Assembly (NCBI RefSeq): GCF_040409955.1
Contig: NZ_CP123385.1
Coordinates: forward strand, 1,533,501 to 1,597,500
Direction: 5' to 3'
DNA length: 64,000 nt
Origin: Salipiger sp. H15
Lineage (GTDB): Bacteria; Pseudomonadota; Alphaproteobacteria; Rhodobacterales; Rhodobacteraceae
Positions 17,486 to 27,373 of this stretch are shown piece after piece. Under the pieces are notes generated by a model. It was not told where the DNA came from and did no database searches. It worked only from the letters and a program-made list of their open reading frames with translations. The position numbers were made by a program, and so were the translations under genes. How positions within the stretch are numbered: the first letter of the stretch is position 1; each line of letters opens with the position of its first letter.

Positions 17486-19033
17486 TCAGTCGTACTGGCG
17501 CTTGTAGGCGGCGTTCATCACCTCGATGACCTTGTCGTAGCCCATGCGCTCGAGCGTGCTGACGTAGTCGGGCCAGTCCGCCTGCACGTCGCCGGAGCCG
17601 AGGATCCAGGCCTGCTGGCGCTCGAGCATGTAGGTGCGGAGCGAGGGCCAGTACTTGTCGTAGACCGCCTGTTCCTCCTGGTCGAAGGCGACGCCGAGGA
17701 ACTGGTCGATGAGCAGGTCGTTCGCCTCGTAGAGCTCGATCCCGGCGCGGGCGGCCTCCGAGGTCCACTGCCATTCGTAGCGGTAGTCCTGCCAGTAGCC
17801 GCGCTGGATCTGCGCGCCGACGAGGTACATCTGGCTGTTCACCGGGCTGTCGCTGTTCAGCACCTCGGGCTTGTAGACCGGCTCGCCGTCGATCATGTCC
17901 CAGGTCTGACCCTCGACGCCGAAGTTCGACAGCAGCCGGCCCTCCTCGGTGAAGAAGAAGTCGAAGTACTTGATGGTCTCGACCGGGTGCTTGTTCTGGT
18001 AGGAGATGGCCCAGCCGTCGGGCTTGATCGGGATGCGGCGGTGCTCTTCCATCCGCACGCCGCTGACCGAGGCCGGCGGAAGGAAGGGAATGAAGTTGAA
18101 CCCCTCGATCTTGTCCTGCAGCGCCTCGTTGTAGCCCGAGGTCGAGGCGAACCAGTCGTGGGTCGACCCGCCGAGGTTCTCGGACAGCAGGTAGTCGCGC
18201 GACGAGGCGCCGCGGGTGAAGACCTCGGGGTCGATCAGACCCTCGGCGTACCATTGCGCGATATGGGCAAGGCCGTCGCGATAGGCCTCCTGCGCGTAGG
18301 GGTGCACCACCTGGCCGTCCTCGTTGACGTAGAAGTCGTGGTAGGTGTCCGACCCGGACGAGCGCGCGTCCCAGAGCGTCAGCAGCCGGTCTACCTCTTC
18401 CCACTGGCGGGCGAAGTAGGGGATCTCGTCCTTCAGCCCGTTGCCGTTCGGATCGCCATCGCGGAAGGCCTTCAGCACCTCGTAGAACTCGTCGACGTTC
18501 TGCGGCTGCTCGAGCCCCAGCTTGTCGAGCCAGTCCTGCCGGATGTACCAGGCGCGGCCGAACTTCCCGTCGGGAAGGTAGGGGATGTAGTAGTAGTTGC
18601 CGTCATAGGCGGAGATCGCCTTGAGCAGGTCGGGATGCGCGTCCCAGAAGGCCTGGATGTGCGGCGCGTGCTCTTTCACCAGGTCGTTCAGGGGAAGGAA
18701 GGCGCCCTCGGGGCCGAACTGGTTGACCGGTTGCTGGATCAGGTGCCCGCCGACGATGTCGGGCATGTTGCCCTGCGCCAGCAGCAGGTTCATCGCCTCG
18801 CCGGAGTCGGTCGAGTTGCGCCCGGCGGTCTTGTCCTTGAGGTGGATGCCGGTCATCTCGCGGGCCGCGGTTTCCACCGCGTAGGTTTCGTCGTAGCCCT
18901 GCGCGCGCGGCCAGTGCATGTGGATGGTCAGCTCCAGAGGATCCTCGACGATCCGCAGGTGATCGTCGGCCATGGCGGGCGGTGTCAGCACCGTCGTCGC
19001 CAGCATGGCCAGGGTCAGGGTCGTTCTACGCAT
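17486..19033 (-). CDS. AlgQ-like oligosaccharide-binding protein of ABC importer
   Basis: This 515-residue periplasmic binding protein has a signal peptide (MRRTTLTLAMLATTVLTPPAMA). The DPNGNGLKDE segment at residues 194-203 reproduces the spacing of the EF-hand-like calcium site of Sphingomonas AlgQ1/AlgQ2, which bind alginate oligosaccharides. Length also fits AlgQ (about 515-525) rather than short sugar-binding proteins. The start at 19033 is preferred because AGGGAGGA lies six bases upstream. An in-frame ATG at 19063 would lengthen a poor signal peptide. The next genes downstream encode lyase and reductase, and the upstream genes encode the two permeases and the ATPase. Confidence 0.87.
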   Translation of the reverse strand: MRRTTLTLAMLATTVLTPPAMADDHLRIVEDPLELTIHMHWPRAQGYDETYAVETAAREMTGIHLKDKTAGRNSTDSGEAMNLLLAQGNMPDIVGGHLIQQPVNQFGPEGAFLPLNDLVKEHAPHIQAFWDAHPDLLKAISAYDGNYYYIPYLPDGKFGRAWYIRQDWLDKLGLEQPQNVDEFYEVLKAFRDGDPNGNGLKDEIPYFARQWEEVDRLLTLWDARSSGSDTYHDFYVNEDGQVVHPYAQEAYRDGLAHIAQWYAEGLIDPEVFTRGASSRDYLLSENLGGSTHDWFASTSGYNEALQDKIEGFNFIPFLPPASVSGVRMEEHRRIPIKPDGWAISYQNKHPVETIKYFDFFFTEEGRLLSNFGVEGQTWDMIDGEPVYKPEVLNSDSPVNSQMYLVGAQIQRGYWQDYRYEWQWTSEAARAGIELYEANDLLIDQFLGVAFDQEEQAVYDKYWPSLRTYMLERQQAWILGSGDVQADWPDYVSTLERMGYDKVIEVMNAAYKRQYD

Positions 19034-19059
19034 GGTGTCCTCCCTCTTGCGCAAGACGG

Positions 19060-19941
19060 TCATTCCTTCACTCCTCCGAGAAGGATGCCCTTGTTGAAAT
19101 ACTTCTGCAGGAACGGGTAGATGAGCAGGATCGGGATGATCGAGCAGACGATGATCGCGGCGCTCACGGTCTCGAACGAGTAGGACGAGGTCATCAGCGT
19201 GTTGGCGAACTGCTCGTCGTCCGAGAGCTCGACGATGACGTGGCGCAGGTAGACCTGCAGCGGGATCTTGCTCTCGTCCTGCAGCAGCACCATCGCCCAG
19301 AAGAAGCCGTTCCAGCGCGAGACCACGCAGAACAGGGCGACCGTGGCGATGGCGGGTTTCGACAGCGGGATGAACACCTTCCAGAGGATCTGGAAATCAT
19401 TGGCGCCATCCATCCGCGCCGCCTCGTCGAAGCTCTGCGGGATGCCCTCGAAGAAGTTCCGCAGCAGGATGATGTTGAAGCCGTTGACCGCGAAGCCGAT
19501 GACGATGCCGAAGTAACTGTCGAGCAGGCCGAGATCGCGCATGTTCAGGAAGAACGGGATCAGCCCGGCGTGGAACCACATGGTGAAGGCCACCATCAGG
19601 TTCCAGAACCGCCGCCCCTTGAGCCGCCGCCGCGACAGCGCGTAGGCGCCCGGGATGATGAAGGCGAGCGAGGCCAGCGTGCCGAAGATCGTGTAGATGA
19701 AGGTGTTGCGGTAGCTGATCCAGAACATCGGTTCCGAGAGCACGCGCTTGTAGGCCTCGAGGGTGAAGCCGACCGGGGTCAGGATCACGTTCCCGGCGCG
19801 CGCCTCGAAGCCGGAGCTCATCGAGAGCGAGGCGATGTAGATGAACGGGTAGAGTGTCGAGAGGGTGAAGAGCCCCAGCAGCACCATGTTCAGGATGACG
19901 AACGCCTTGTCGCCGCGGGAGTAGAGCCTCATGTTGGTCAT
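19060..19941 (-). CDS. Carbohydrate ABC permease (AlgM2/LplC-like)
   Basis: This 293-residue inner-membrane protein has six predicted helices and the EAA loop EAARMDGANDFQILWKVFIPLSKP, which contacts the ATPase. The C-terminal end YPFLQKYFNKGILLGGVKE is the usual ending of the LplC/YtcP branch that pairs with large AlgQ-type binding proteins. It starts 13 bases after the first permease gene and ends 26 bases before the binding-protein gene. Confidence 0.9.
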   Translation of the reverse strand: MTNMRLYSRGDKAFVILNMVLLGLFTLSTLYPFIYIASLSMSSGFEARAGNVILTPVGFTLEAYKRVLSEPMFWISYRNTFIYTIFGTLASLAFIIPGAYALSRRRLKGRRFWNLMVAFTMWFHAGLIPFFLNMRDLGLLDSYFGIVIGFAVNGFNIILLRNFFEGIPQSFDEAARMDGANDFQILWKVFIPLSKPAIATVALFCVVSRWNGFFWAMVLLQDESKIPLQVYLRHVIVELSDDEQFANTLMTSSYSFETVSAAIIVCSIIPILLIYPFLQKYFNKGILLGGVKE

Positions 19942-19954
19942 GGCCGTCCCTCCC

Positions 19955-20940
19955 TCACCACAGAGACGTGCGCGAGAAGCGCTTCGAGATGGTGTTGGCG
20001 GTCATCACCAGCACGAAGGCCACCACTGCGTTGAACAGGCCCGCCGCGGCGGCAAGGTCGTACTGCCCGCCCTGCAGTCCCTGGCGGTAGATGAAGGTGT
20101 TGACCACGTCCGCGGTCTCGTAGGTGGCGGGCTGGTAGAGCAGGATGATCATCTCGAAGCTGACCTCGAGCATGTTGCCGATGCGGATGATCAGCATGAT
20201 GATGATCGTCGGCAGGATCGACGGCAGGGTGATCTTCCACATCATCTGCAGCCGCGACGCCCCGTCGACCACCGCGCTTTCGTAGAGCGTCGGCGATATC
20301 CCGGCGATGGCCGCGAGGTAGACGATCGACTGGAAGCCCGCCTCCTGCCAGATGCCGGTGCCGACGAAGATCGGGCGGAACCATTCGGCCTTGGTCAGGA
20401 AGTAGATGGGTTCCATCCCGAACCAGCCTAGCACCGTGTTGACGATCCCGGCCGAGGGCGAGAAGGCGGTGATGACGATGCCCGCGATGATCACCGACGA
20501 GATGAAGTGAGGCAGGTAGACGATGGTCTGCGCGGTCTTCCTGAAGGTCTGCTGCAGCACCTCGTTGAACATCAGCGCGAGCAGGATCGGCATCGGGAAA
20601 CCGAACACGAGGCTGAGCAGGCTGATGTGGATCGTGTTGCGCAGCGCGCGCAGGAACTGGTCGTTGTGGAAGAGCGTGACGAAATGCTCGAAGCCGACCC
20701 AGGGGCTGCCGGAAATGCCGCGGAAGACGCTGTAGTCCTTGAAGGCAATCTGCAGCCCGTACATCGGCTTGTAGAGGAAGACGAGCAGCCACAGGATCGT
20801 CGGCAGCAGCAGCACGTAGAGCTGCCAGTCGCGCTTCAGGTGGTCGATCGTGGCATGAACGCGCGAGCGGGGGCGCAGGGCCTCGCTGGCCTCGACCACC
20901 AGCAGCTCGATCGAGCCGCCGGTCTTCTTGTCGGATTCCA

Positions 20941-20944
<4 letters not shown>
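19955..20944 (-). CDS. Carbohydrate ABC permease (AlgM1/LplB-like)
   Basis: This 329-residue permease has a cytoplasmic N-terminus of about 35 residues, then six helices beginning WQLYVLLLPTILWLLVFLYKP. Typical LplB-branch features follow: YGLQIAFKDYSVFRGI, YLPHFISSVIIAG and the EAA-type loop YESAVVDGASRLQMMWKITLP. The ATG at 20944 overlaps the ATPase stop by four bases, and AGGAG lies about ten bases upstream. A second ATG at 20941 is possible. With the LplC-like protein it forms the membrane channel. Confidence 0.9.
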
Positions 20945-22044
<1,100 letters not shown>

Positions 22045-22124
22045 CCGCGGCCCTCCCATGTCTCCATGCGACGAACCCTGACGCCGTTGGCGTTGTCGGT
22101 TCGATTCGCGTCTCCATCCTTAAC

Positions 22125-22161
22125 TGGGATACTAGCTTGCAATCTGGGAGACTAGTATTAA
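22125..22161. promoter_or_regulatory. Paired CTAG-centred operator-like sites (GntR)
   Basis: Two related elements, TGGGATACTAGCTTGC at 22125-22140 and GGGAGACTAGTATTAA at 22146-22161, have their CTAG centres exactly 20 bases apart, two helical turns. The second matches the site at 24359-24374 in 12 of 16 positions. They lie in the divergent gap between the ABC operon and the enolase/GntR unit, so a GntR dimer pair could control both directions. Confidence 0.65.
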
Positions 22162-22204
22162 TTTGGACTCAGCAAGAACGAGCGCAGTTTCGGGGAGGAA
22201 AACC

Positions 22205-23455
22205 ATGCGTGTGACCAATGTTCGAGTGACGCCCGTTGCGGTGCCGGACGTCCCCCTGGCGAACACCAAGGGGGTTCATCAGTCGGTCTTCCTGCGGTCG
22301 GTCATCGAGATGGAAACGGATATCGGCCTCGTCGGATTGGGCGAGACCTACGGCGCCGCGCGCACCCTCGCGGCGTTGCGGCGGGCGGTGCCGCGGCTTG
22401 ACGGGCTCGACCCGTGGAACCTGCGCGACCTGCGCCGGCGGCTCGAGGCAGTCCTGCCCGATGCCGGAGGCGTCAACGCGCCGACCGCGCTTGCGGATCA
22501 CAAGGCGGTGGATGTCGTCTACAGCGCGCTCGAGATGGCCTGTCTCGACCTTCAGGGGAAGCAGATCGGCCGTCCGGTCCATGACCTTCTCGGCGGTGCG
22601 GTCCGCGACCGGGTGTCCTTCGGCGGCTACCTGTTCTTCAAGTTTGCCAAGCAAGACCTGACACTTGGCCCGGATATCCTCGGCGAGGTCATGACGCCCG
22701 ATGCGCTTGTCGACGAAGCCCGCTGGATGGTGGCGGACCATGGCTTCCGCTCGCTGAAGCTGAAGGGCGGCGTGCTCGAGCCCGACCTCGAGATCGAGAC
22801 CATGCTCAAGCTGCGCGAGGCTTTCCCGGATCACCCGCTGCGCATCGACCCGATGGGCGCCTGGACGGTTCCCACGGCATTGCGCGTGATCGACCGGCTT
22901 TCCGGCGTGCTGGAGTACCTCGAAGACCCTTGCCGCGGCATGGATGCCATGGCCGAGCTATCCGCGCAGACCGACATGCCGCTCGCGACGAACCTCGTCG
23001 TCGTCGAGTTCGAAGAGGTGATCGAGGCCGCCAGGCGGGACGCGGTGCAGATCGTTCTTTCCGATCCGCATTACTGGCGCGGGCCGACCGGGTGTATCCA
23101 CCTTGGGGAAATCTGCCGGGCCTCCGGCATGAAAGTGGCGATGCACTCCAATTCGCATCTGGGGGTATCGCTGGCGGCAATGCTGCATGTGGCCGCGGCG
23201 ACGCCCAATCTGAATTACGATTGCGATACCCACTACCCCTGGACGACGCGCGATATCGTGGTTGGCGGGCAGCGCGCCTTCGAGGGCGGTGCGCTTTCGG
23301 TGCCCTCCGGGCCCGGTCTCGGGGTCGAGCTGGACCACGATGCCGTCGCCGATCTGCATGCCCTCTACAATAGGGCGATGGTCGCGGATCGGGACGATAC
23401 CAACGAGATGCTGAAATATCTCCCGGATTTCGTGCGAAAGGTGCCACGCTGGTAG
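22205..23455 (+). CDS. Enolase-superfamily acid-sugar dehydratase (glucarate dehydratase group)
   Basis: This 416-residue protein has the active-site pattern of the GlucD subgroup: Lys185-x-Lys187 (LKLKGG), Asp215 (IDPMGAW), Glu240/Asp241 (LEDP), Asn263 (ATNLVV) and His314 (HSNSHLG). A late YDCDTHYPW segment is also typical. These enzymes remove water from C4/C5 of glucarate-like aldaric acids by proton abstraction next to the carboxylate. GGGGAGGA at 22192-22199 supports the start. Position next to a uronate locus suggests a C6 acid sugar substrate, but glucarate itself is not proven. It is followed by its probable regulator. Confidence 0.87.
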   Translation: MRVTNVRVTPVAVPDVPLANTKGVHQSVFLRSVIEMETDIGLVGLGETYGAARTLAALRRAVPRLDGLDPWNLRDLRRRLEAVLPDAGGVNAPTALADHKAVDVVYSALEMACLDLQGKQIGRPVHDLLGGAVRDRVSFGGYLFFKFAKQDLTLGPDILGEVMTPDALVDEARWMVADHGFRSLKLKGGVLEPDLEIETMLKLREAFPDHPLRIDPMGAWTVPTALRVIDRLSGVLEYLEDPCRGMDAMAELSAQTDMPLATNLVVVEFEEVIEAARRDAVQIVLSDPHYWRGPTGCIHLGEICRASGMKVAMHSNSHLGVSLAAMLHVAAATPNLNYDCDTHYPWTTRDIVVGGQRAFEGGALSVPSGPGLGVELDHDAVADLHALYNRAMVADRDDTNEMLKYLPDFVRKVPRW

Positions 23456-23536
23456 CCGAGGGGCAGGGCGCAATGCGCAGCGACTGGATTCGATGAAGCG
23501 ACTTCTCTATGACGAAGCTCGATTGGAGAAATGGCC

Positions 23537-24229
23537 ATGGCTGAGACAACGCAAATCTGGGATCGCCGCACCGGCGTCGACGTCGTGACCGACAGCCTCT
23601 ACGAGGAGATCGTGTCCCTTCGACTGCTGCCCGGCGCAAAGATCTCCGAGGCCGAGGTGGCCGCAAGGTTCGGCGTCTCGCGTCAGCCGGTGCGGGACGC
23701 GTTCACCCGGCTTGCCAATCTCGACCTGCTGCTGATCCGGCCGCAGAAGGCGACCGAGGTCAAGCGGTTCTCGGTGCGGGGCATCGAGAAGGCGCGTTTC
23801 GTGCGCGCGGCGGTCGAGGTGGAGGTGCTGCGCCGCGCCGCCGAACGATGTGACGAGGCCGGTGCGCAGGCCCTCGATGCCGAGCTCTATCGCCAGCGCA
23901 AGCTGCTGCTGAATTCGGATTACACGAAATTCAGCGTGCTGGATTACGAGTTCCACAAGCGGCTCTGCGAAATCGCGGGGGCGGAATACGCCTTCGACGT
24001 CATCCAGGCGGAAAAGGCGAAGGTCGACCGGCTCTGCATGCTCGGGCTGGCGAAGGAAGACCGCATGCCCGAACTGATCGAGGACCATGAGCGGATCGCC
24101 GATTTCGTCAAGGCGGGCCGGGCGGAAGAGGCCGTTGCGGCTGGTCGGCTGCACCTGGGGCGCCTCGATGCGACGATCGAGTCGATCCGCGAGCGCAACG
24201 CCGGATATTTCGAGCCTGACGAAGGCTAG
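23537..24229 (+). CDS. GntR family regulator, FCD (FadR-like) subfamily
   Basis: This 230-residue regulator has an N-terminal winged helix-turn-helix (ISEAEVAARFGVSRQPVRDAFTRL) and an all-helical FCD effector domain with the metal-binding pattern seen in DYEFHKRLCEIAG and DHERIADFVKAG. FCD regulators usually respond to small acids or sugar acids. The start at 23537 is favoured because GGAGAA at 23525-23530 is six bases upstream. The ATG at 23531 is too close to it. It lies between the enolase and TRAP genes and probably binds the CTAG palindromes at 22.1 and 24.4 kb. A strong terminator follows. Confidence 0.92.
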   Translation: MAETTQIWDRRTGVDVVTDSLYEEIVSLRLLPGAKISEAEVAARFGVSRQPVRDAFTRLANLDLLLIRPQKATEVKRFSVRGIEKARFVRAAVEVEVLRRAAERCDEAGAQALDAELYRQRKLLLNSDYTKFSVLDYEFHKRLCEIAGAEYAFDVIQAEKAKVDRLCMLGLAKEDRMPELIEDHERIADFVKAGRAEEAVAAGRLHLGRLDATIESIRERNAGYFEPDEG

Positions 24230-24262
24230 GCCGCGGCGCGCCGCACGAGGGGGAGACGGGGG

Positions 24263-24292
24263 AGGCCCGCTGCGAGAGCAGCGGGCCTTTTT
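24263..24292 (+). terminator. Rho-independent terminator after GntR gene
   Basis: A perfect 10-base stem (GGCCCGCTGC / GCAGCGGGCC) at 24264-24287 has a GAGA tetraloop and is followed by five T. It separates the enolase/GntR unit from the TRAP operon. Confidence 0.95.
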
Positions 24293-24358
24293 CTGGTCTG
24301 CGCGCTCACAGAGGTCGTGCCTCGCCGCCGCCTGCATAAGTTTTCGCTTCATTTTTTA

Positions 24359-24374
24359 GGTAGACTAGTATACC
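24359..24374. promoter_or_regulatory. GntR operator-like palindrome before TRAP operon
   Basis: GGTAGACTAGTATACC is palindromic at 14 of 16 positions with CTAG in the centre. It lies 117 bases before dctP and just after an AT-rich stretch that could hold promoter elements. It shares 12 of 16 bases with the site at 22146-22161. Confidence 0.7.
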
Positions 24375-24490
24375 AGATTCGGCAGGCGAACCAGCCTGCG
24401 ATCAGGTGTCATCCCGGAGGAGGACCCGCCGCCGCAGGCATCGCCTCCGCCGCCCGAGCGGGCGGCAATGAACAATCCGGGAGGAAAACA

Positions 24491-25483
24491 ATGACCATCT
24501 TTTCGAAGGTCCGCGCGCTGACGACCTGCGTTGCGGTTGGCGCCGTGATGTCGGCGGCAACGGCCGCATCCGCCGCCGAGCTGCGGGGCTGGAACATCCA
24601 CGTCGAGGATTACCCCGTCTCCATCGCGATGGAGAGTTTTGCCAAGGAAATCGCCGAGAAGACCGGCGGTGAGGTGACCGCCAAGATCTATCACAACGGC
24701 ATGCTGGGCGATCAGCCCGACGCGATCGAGCAGGTGCGCCTCGGGGTGATCGACTTCGGTGAATTCAACCTCGGGCCGATGGGGCAGGCGGTGCCGGAGG
24801 CGAACGTGACCTCGCTGCCGTTCATCTTCAAGAGCGTGCCGCAGATGTACCGCCTGATGGATGGCGCGGCCGGCGAGGCGATTGGCGAGGGCATGAAGGC
24901 CAAGGGTATCGTCCCGCTCGGCTGGTATGCCGCGGGGGCACGCAGCTTCTACAATTCGATCCGCCCGATCAACATGCCCGCCGACGTCGAGGGGCTCAAG
25001 GTCCGCGTCATGTCGAACGATCTCTTCGTGAAGATGGTCGAGGCGATGGACGGCAACGCGACCCCCATGGCCTTCGCCGAGGTCTACCAGTCGATCAAGA
25101 CCGGGGTTGTCGACGGCGCCGAGAACAACCCGCCGTCCTACGAGTCCACCAACCACTACGAGGTGGCGAAATACTTCTCGCTCACCGAGCACCTGATCAT
25201 CCCCGAGTGCCTCTGCATGAGCCTGAAAAGCTGGGAGAAGCTGACCCCGGAGCAGCAGGGCATCCTCATGGAGGCGGGCCGCGCGAGCGCGACGCTGCAG
25301 CGCGAACTCTGGGCCGAGCGCGAGGCGGCGAGCCTCGAGAAGGTCAGGGCCGCCGGGACCGAAATCAACACGGTCGAGGACAAGGCCGCCTTCCAGGCGG
25401 CGATGGCGCCGGTCTACGACGCCTTCCTTGCCGGCAATCCGCAGCTTGCCGATCTCGTCGCGATGATCCGCGACGCCGAGTGA
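24491..25483 (+). CDS. dctP: TRAP transporter substrate-binding protein DctP
   Basis: This 330-residue periplasmic binding protein has a signal peptide ending near ATAASAAEL. The DctP-fold landmarks are NGMLGDQPDAIEQVRLGVIDFGEF, the conserved arginine segment GLKVRVMSNDLFVKMVEAMDGNATPM, and AEVYQSIKTGVVDGAEN. The conserved arginine normally forms a salt bridge with the substrate carboxylate, so an organic or sugar acid is expected. GGGAGGA upstream supports the start. It is the first gene of a dctPQM-MATE operon behind a GntR-type palindrome. Confidence 0.93.
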   Translation: MTIFSKVRALTTCVAVGAVMSAATAASAAELRGWNIHVEDYPVSIAMESFAKEIAEKTGGEVTAKIYHNGMLGDQPDAIEQVRLGVIDFGEFNLGPMGQAVPEANVTSLPFIFKSVPQMYRLMDGAAGEAIGEGMKAKGIVPLGWYAAGARSFYNSIRPINMPADVEGLKVRVMSNDLFVKMVEAMDGNATPMAFAEVYQSIKTGVVDGAENNPPSYESTNHYEVAKYFSLTEHLIIPECLCMSLKSWEKLTPEQQGILMEAGRASATLQRELWAEREAASLEKVRAAGTEINTVEDKAAFQAAMAPVYDAFLAGNPQLADLVAMIRDAE

Positions 25484-25500
25484 GGCCGGAACCTTCCGGA

Positions 25501-25529
25501 GCCGGTCCGCGCCTTTTGGGCGGACCGGC
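25501..25529 (+). other. Hairpin between dctP and dctQ
   Basis: A perfect 10-base stem (GCCGGTCCGC / GCGGACCGGC) with a 9-base loop starts 17 bases after the dctP stop. No T-run follows. It probably protects the dctP message or lowers transcription into dctQM, giving more binding protein than membrane subunits. Confidence 0.7.
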
Positions 25530-25559
25530 ATTGGTGACGTGAAGACGGAACATCTCCAA

Positions 25560-26087
25560 ATGTCCAATTCTCCTCTTCTTCGCAGGGTCGAGCGGGCGCT
25601 CGACGCCATTCGCGCCCTGTGCATGCTGGTCGCCGGGCTTGCCCTCGCGGTGCTCATTGTCAGCTTCGGCTGGCTGGTCTTCGGCCGCGACGTGCTGAAC
25701 GCGACGCCGACCTGGGTCGAGCAGCTCGCGCTCCTGCTCATCTGCTACATCGCCTTTCTCGGGGCCGCCGCGGGCGTGCGCGAGGACAGCCATATCGGCG
25801 TGACCCTGTTCCGCGACATGCTGCCGCCACAAGGCCGCAAGATCGCGATGATCCTCGTCGACGTCGGGCTCGCGATCTTCGGCGCGGTCATGCTCGTCGC
25901 GGGCATCACGCTCATGCGCTTCGGCTGGGACACCAAGCTGCCCATGCTGAACATCCCCGAGACCTTCCGCACGCTGGCCATCACCTCCTGCGGCGCGCTG
26001 GTCATGCTCTTCGCCGGGCTGAGGGGTCTGCAGCGGTGCCTGTCCTTCGCGAGCTGGGCGCCGGACACCGAAATCGAGGGCGTCTGA
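25560..26087 (+). CDS. dctQ: TRAP transporter small permease DctQ
   Basis: This 175-residue membrane protein has four predicted helices. Family features are WLVFGRDVLNATPTWVEQLALLLICYIAFLGAA and the polar loop VREDSHIGVTLF. DctQ is the four-helix scaffold of TRAP transporters and associates with DctM. I chose ATG 25560. An in-frame GTG at 25539 would add seven residues without a better ribosome site. It ends two bases before the dctM start. Confidence 0.9.
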   Translation: MSNSPLLRRVERALDAIRALCMLVAGLALAVLIVSFGWLVFGRDVLNATPTWVEQLALLLICYIAFLGAAAGVREDSHIGVTLFRDMLPPQGRKIAMILVDVGLAIFGAVMLVAGITLMRFGWDTKLPMLNIPETFRTLAITSCGALVMLFAGLRGLQRCLSFASWAPDTEIEGV

Positions 26088-26089
26088 TC

Positions 26090-27370
26090 GTGGGTCTGCT
26101 CATTCTTCTCGGCACTTTCGCCGCCGGGGTCGTGATCGGCGCGCCGGTGGCCTTCGCCATGGGGATCGCCGCCGCCGCCGCCTTCTGGTACGAGGGCTTC
26201 CCGCTGCTGATCACCTTCCAGCGCGCGACCGCGGGCGTGTCGGTCTTCTCGCTCCTTGCGATCCCGTTCTTCATCTTTGCCGGCGAGATCATGCTGCACG
26301 GTGGCATCGCGCGCCGGCTGGTACGGCTCGCCTCGGCGCTGGTGGGTCACCTGCGCGGCGGGCTGGCGATGGTCAACATCTTCTCCTCGATGCTGTTCGG
26401 AGGCATCTCGGGCTCGGCGGTCGCCGACATCTCGGCGCTCGGCTCGCTGCTCGTGCCGGTGATGAAGGAGCGGGGCTACCGGCCCGACTTCGCGGTCAAC
26501 GTGACGGTGACCTCGTCGATTGCCGGCATCGTCATTCCGCCCAGTCACAACATGATCATCTTCGCGGTGGCGGCGGGCGGCGGCATCTCGGTGTCGAGGC
26601 TCTTCCTCGCGGGGGTGCTGCCGGGCGTGTTGATGTGCCTCTGCCTTGCCGTCGCCGCCTACGCCATCTCGGTGCGCGACCGCTATCCGGCCGAGCCCTT
26701 CCCGGGCTGGACGGTCGTCGCGGAAAGCGCGGTCGATGCGCTGCCGGGGTTCTTCACCGCGGTGATCATCGTCGGGGGCACGCTTTCCGGGATCTTCACC
26801 GTCACCGAATCCGGCGCCTTCGGCGCGATCTACGCGCTGCTGCTGACCGCCTTCTACTACCGCAGCCTGACGTGGCGCGCGCTCCTCGAGTCGCTGACCG
26901 GGGCAGTGCGCACGACGGCGATGGTGATGATCCTGATCGCCTTCGCCAGCTCCTTCGCCTACCTGCTGGCGCTCTACCAGGTGCCGGCGCGGCTGAGTGA
27001 GCTGCTCCTGGCCGTCTCGGAGAACCCGCTGGTCATCCTGCTGATGATCAACGTCATCCTCCTTTTGCTGGGGATGATCATGGACATGGCGGCGCTCATC
27101 CTGATCTGCACGCCGATCTTCCTGCCGATCGCCAAGGGGCTCGGGATGGACCCGGTGCAATTCGGGATCATGCTGCTGGTGAATCTCGGCCTCGGGCTCT
27201 GCACGCCTCCGGTCGGGACCTGCCTCTTCGTCGGCTGCGCCGTCGGAAGGATCAAGCTCGAGGAGGCGCTGCGCACCATCTGGCCCTTCTACCTGGCCAT
27301 CCTCGTGGCCCTGCTGCTGGTGACCTACGTGCCCGCCACGTCGCTCTGGCTGCCCTCGCTCGGAGACTAG
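26090..27370 (+). CDS. dctM: TRAP transporter large permease DctM
   Basis: This 426-residue sodium-coupled transport subunit has about 12 helical elements and the family motifs GAPVAFAMGIAA, FFIFAGEIM, SMLFGGISGSAVADISALGS, IPPSHNMIIFAVAAGG and GLGLCTPPVGTCLFVGC. It starts at GTG 26090, two bases after the dctQ stop. The ATG-initiated frame further upstream runs through dctQ and is not real. It forms the transport pathway for the acid captured by DctP. Confidence 0.93.
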   Translation: MGLLILLGTFAAGVVIGAPVAFAMGIAAAAAFWYEGFPLLITFQRATAGVSVFSLLAIPFFIFAGEIMLHGGIARRLVRLASALVGHLRGGLAMVNIFSSMLFGGISGSAVADISALGSLLVPVMKERGYRPDFAVNVTVTSSIAGIVIPPSHNMIIFAVAAGGGISVSRLFLAGVLPGVLMCLCLAVAAYAISVRDRYPAEPFPGWTVVAESAVDALPGFFTAVIIVGGTLSGIFTVTESGAFGAIYALLLTAFYYRSLTWRALLESLTGAVRTTAMVMILIAFASSFAYLLALYQVPARLSELLLAVSENPLVILLMINVILLLLGMIMDMAALILICTPIFLPIAKGLGMDPVQFGIMLLVNLGLGLCTPPVGTCLFVGCAVGRIKLEEALRTIWPFYLAILVALLLVTYVPATSLWLPSLGD

Positions 27371-27373
27371 GGG

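Noticed and set aside
15233..19120. A very long open frame (1295 codons) on the plus strand
   Set aside because: It is antisense to the PL15 lyase and binding-protein genes, has low-complexity Gly/Val/Arg/His composition and no recognisable domain. It is an effect of high GC at third codon positions.
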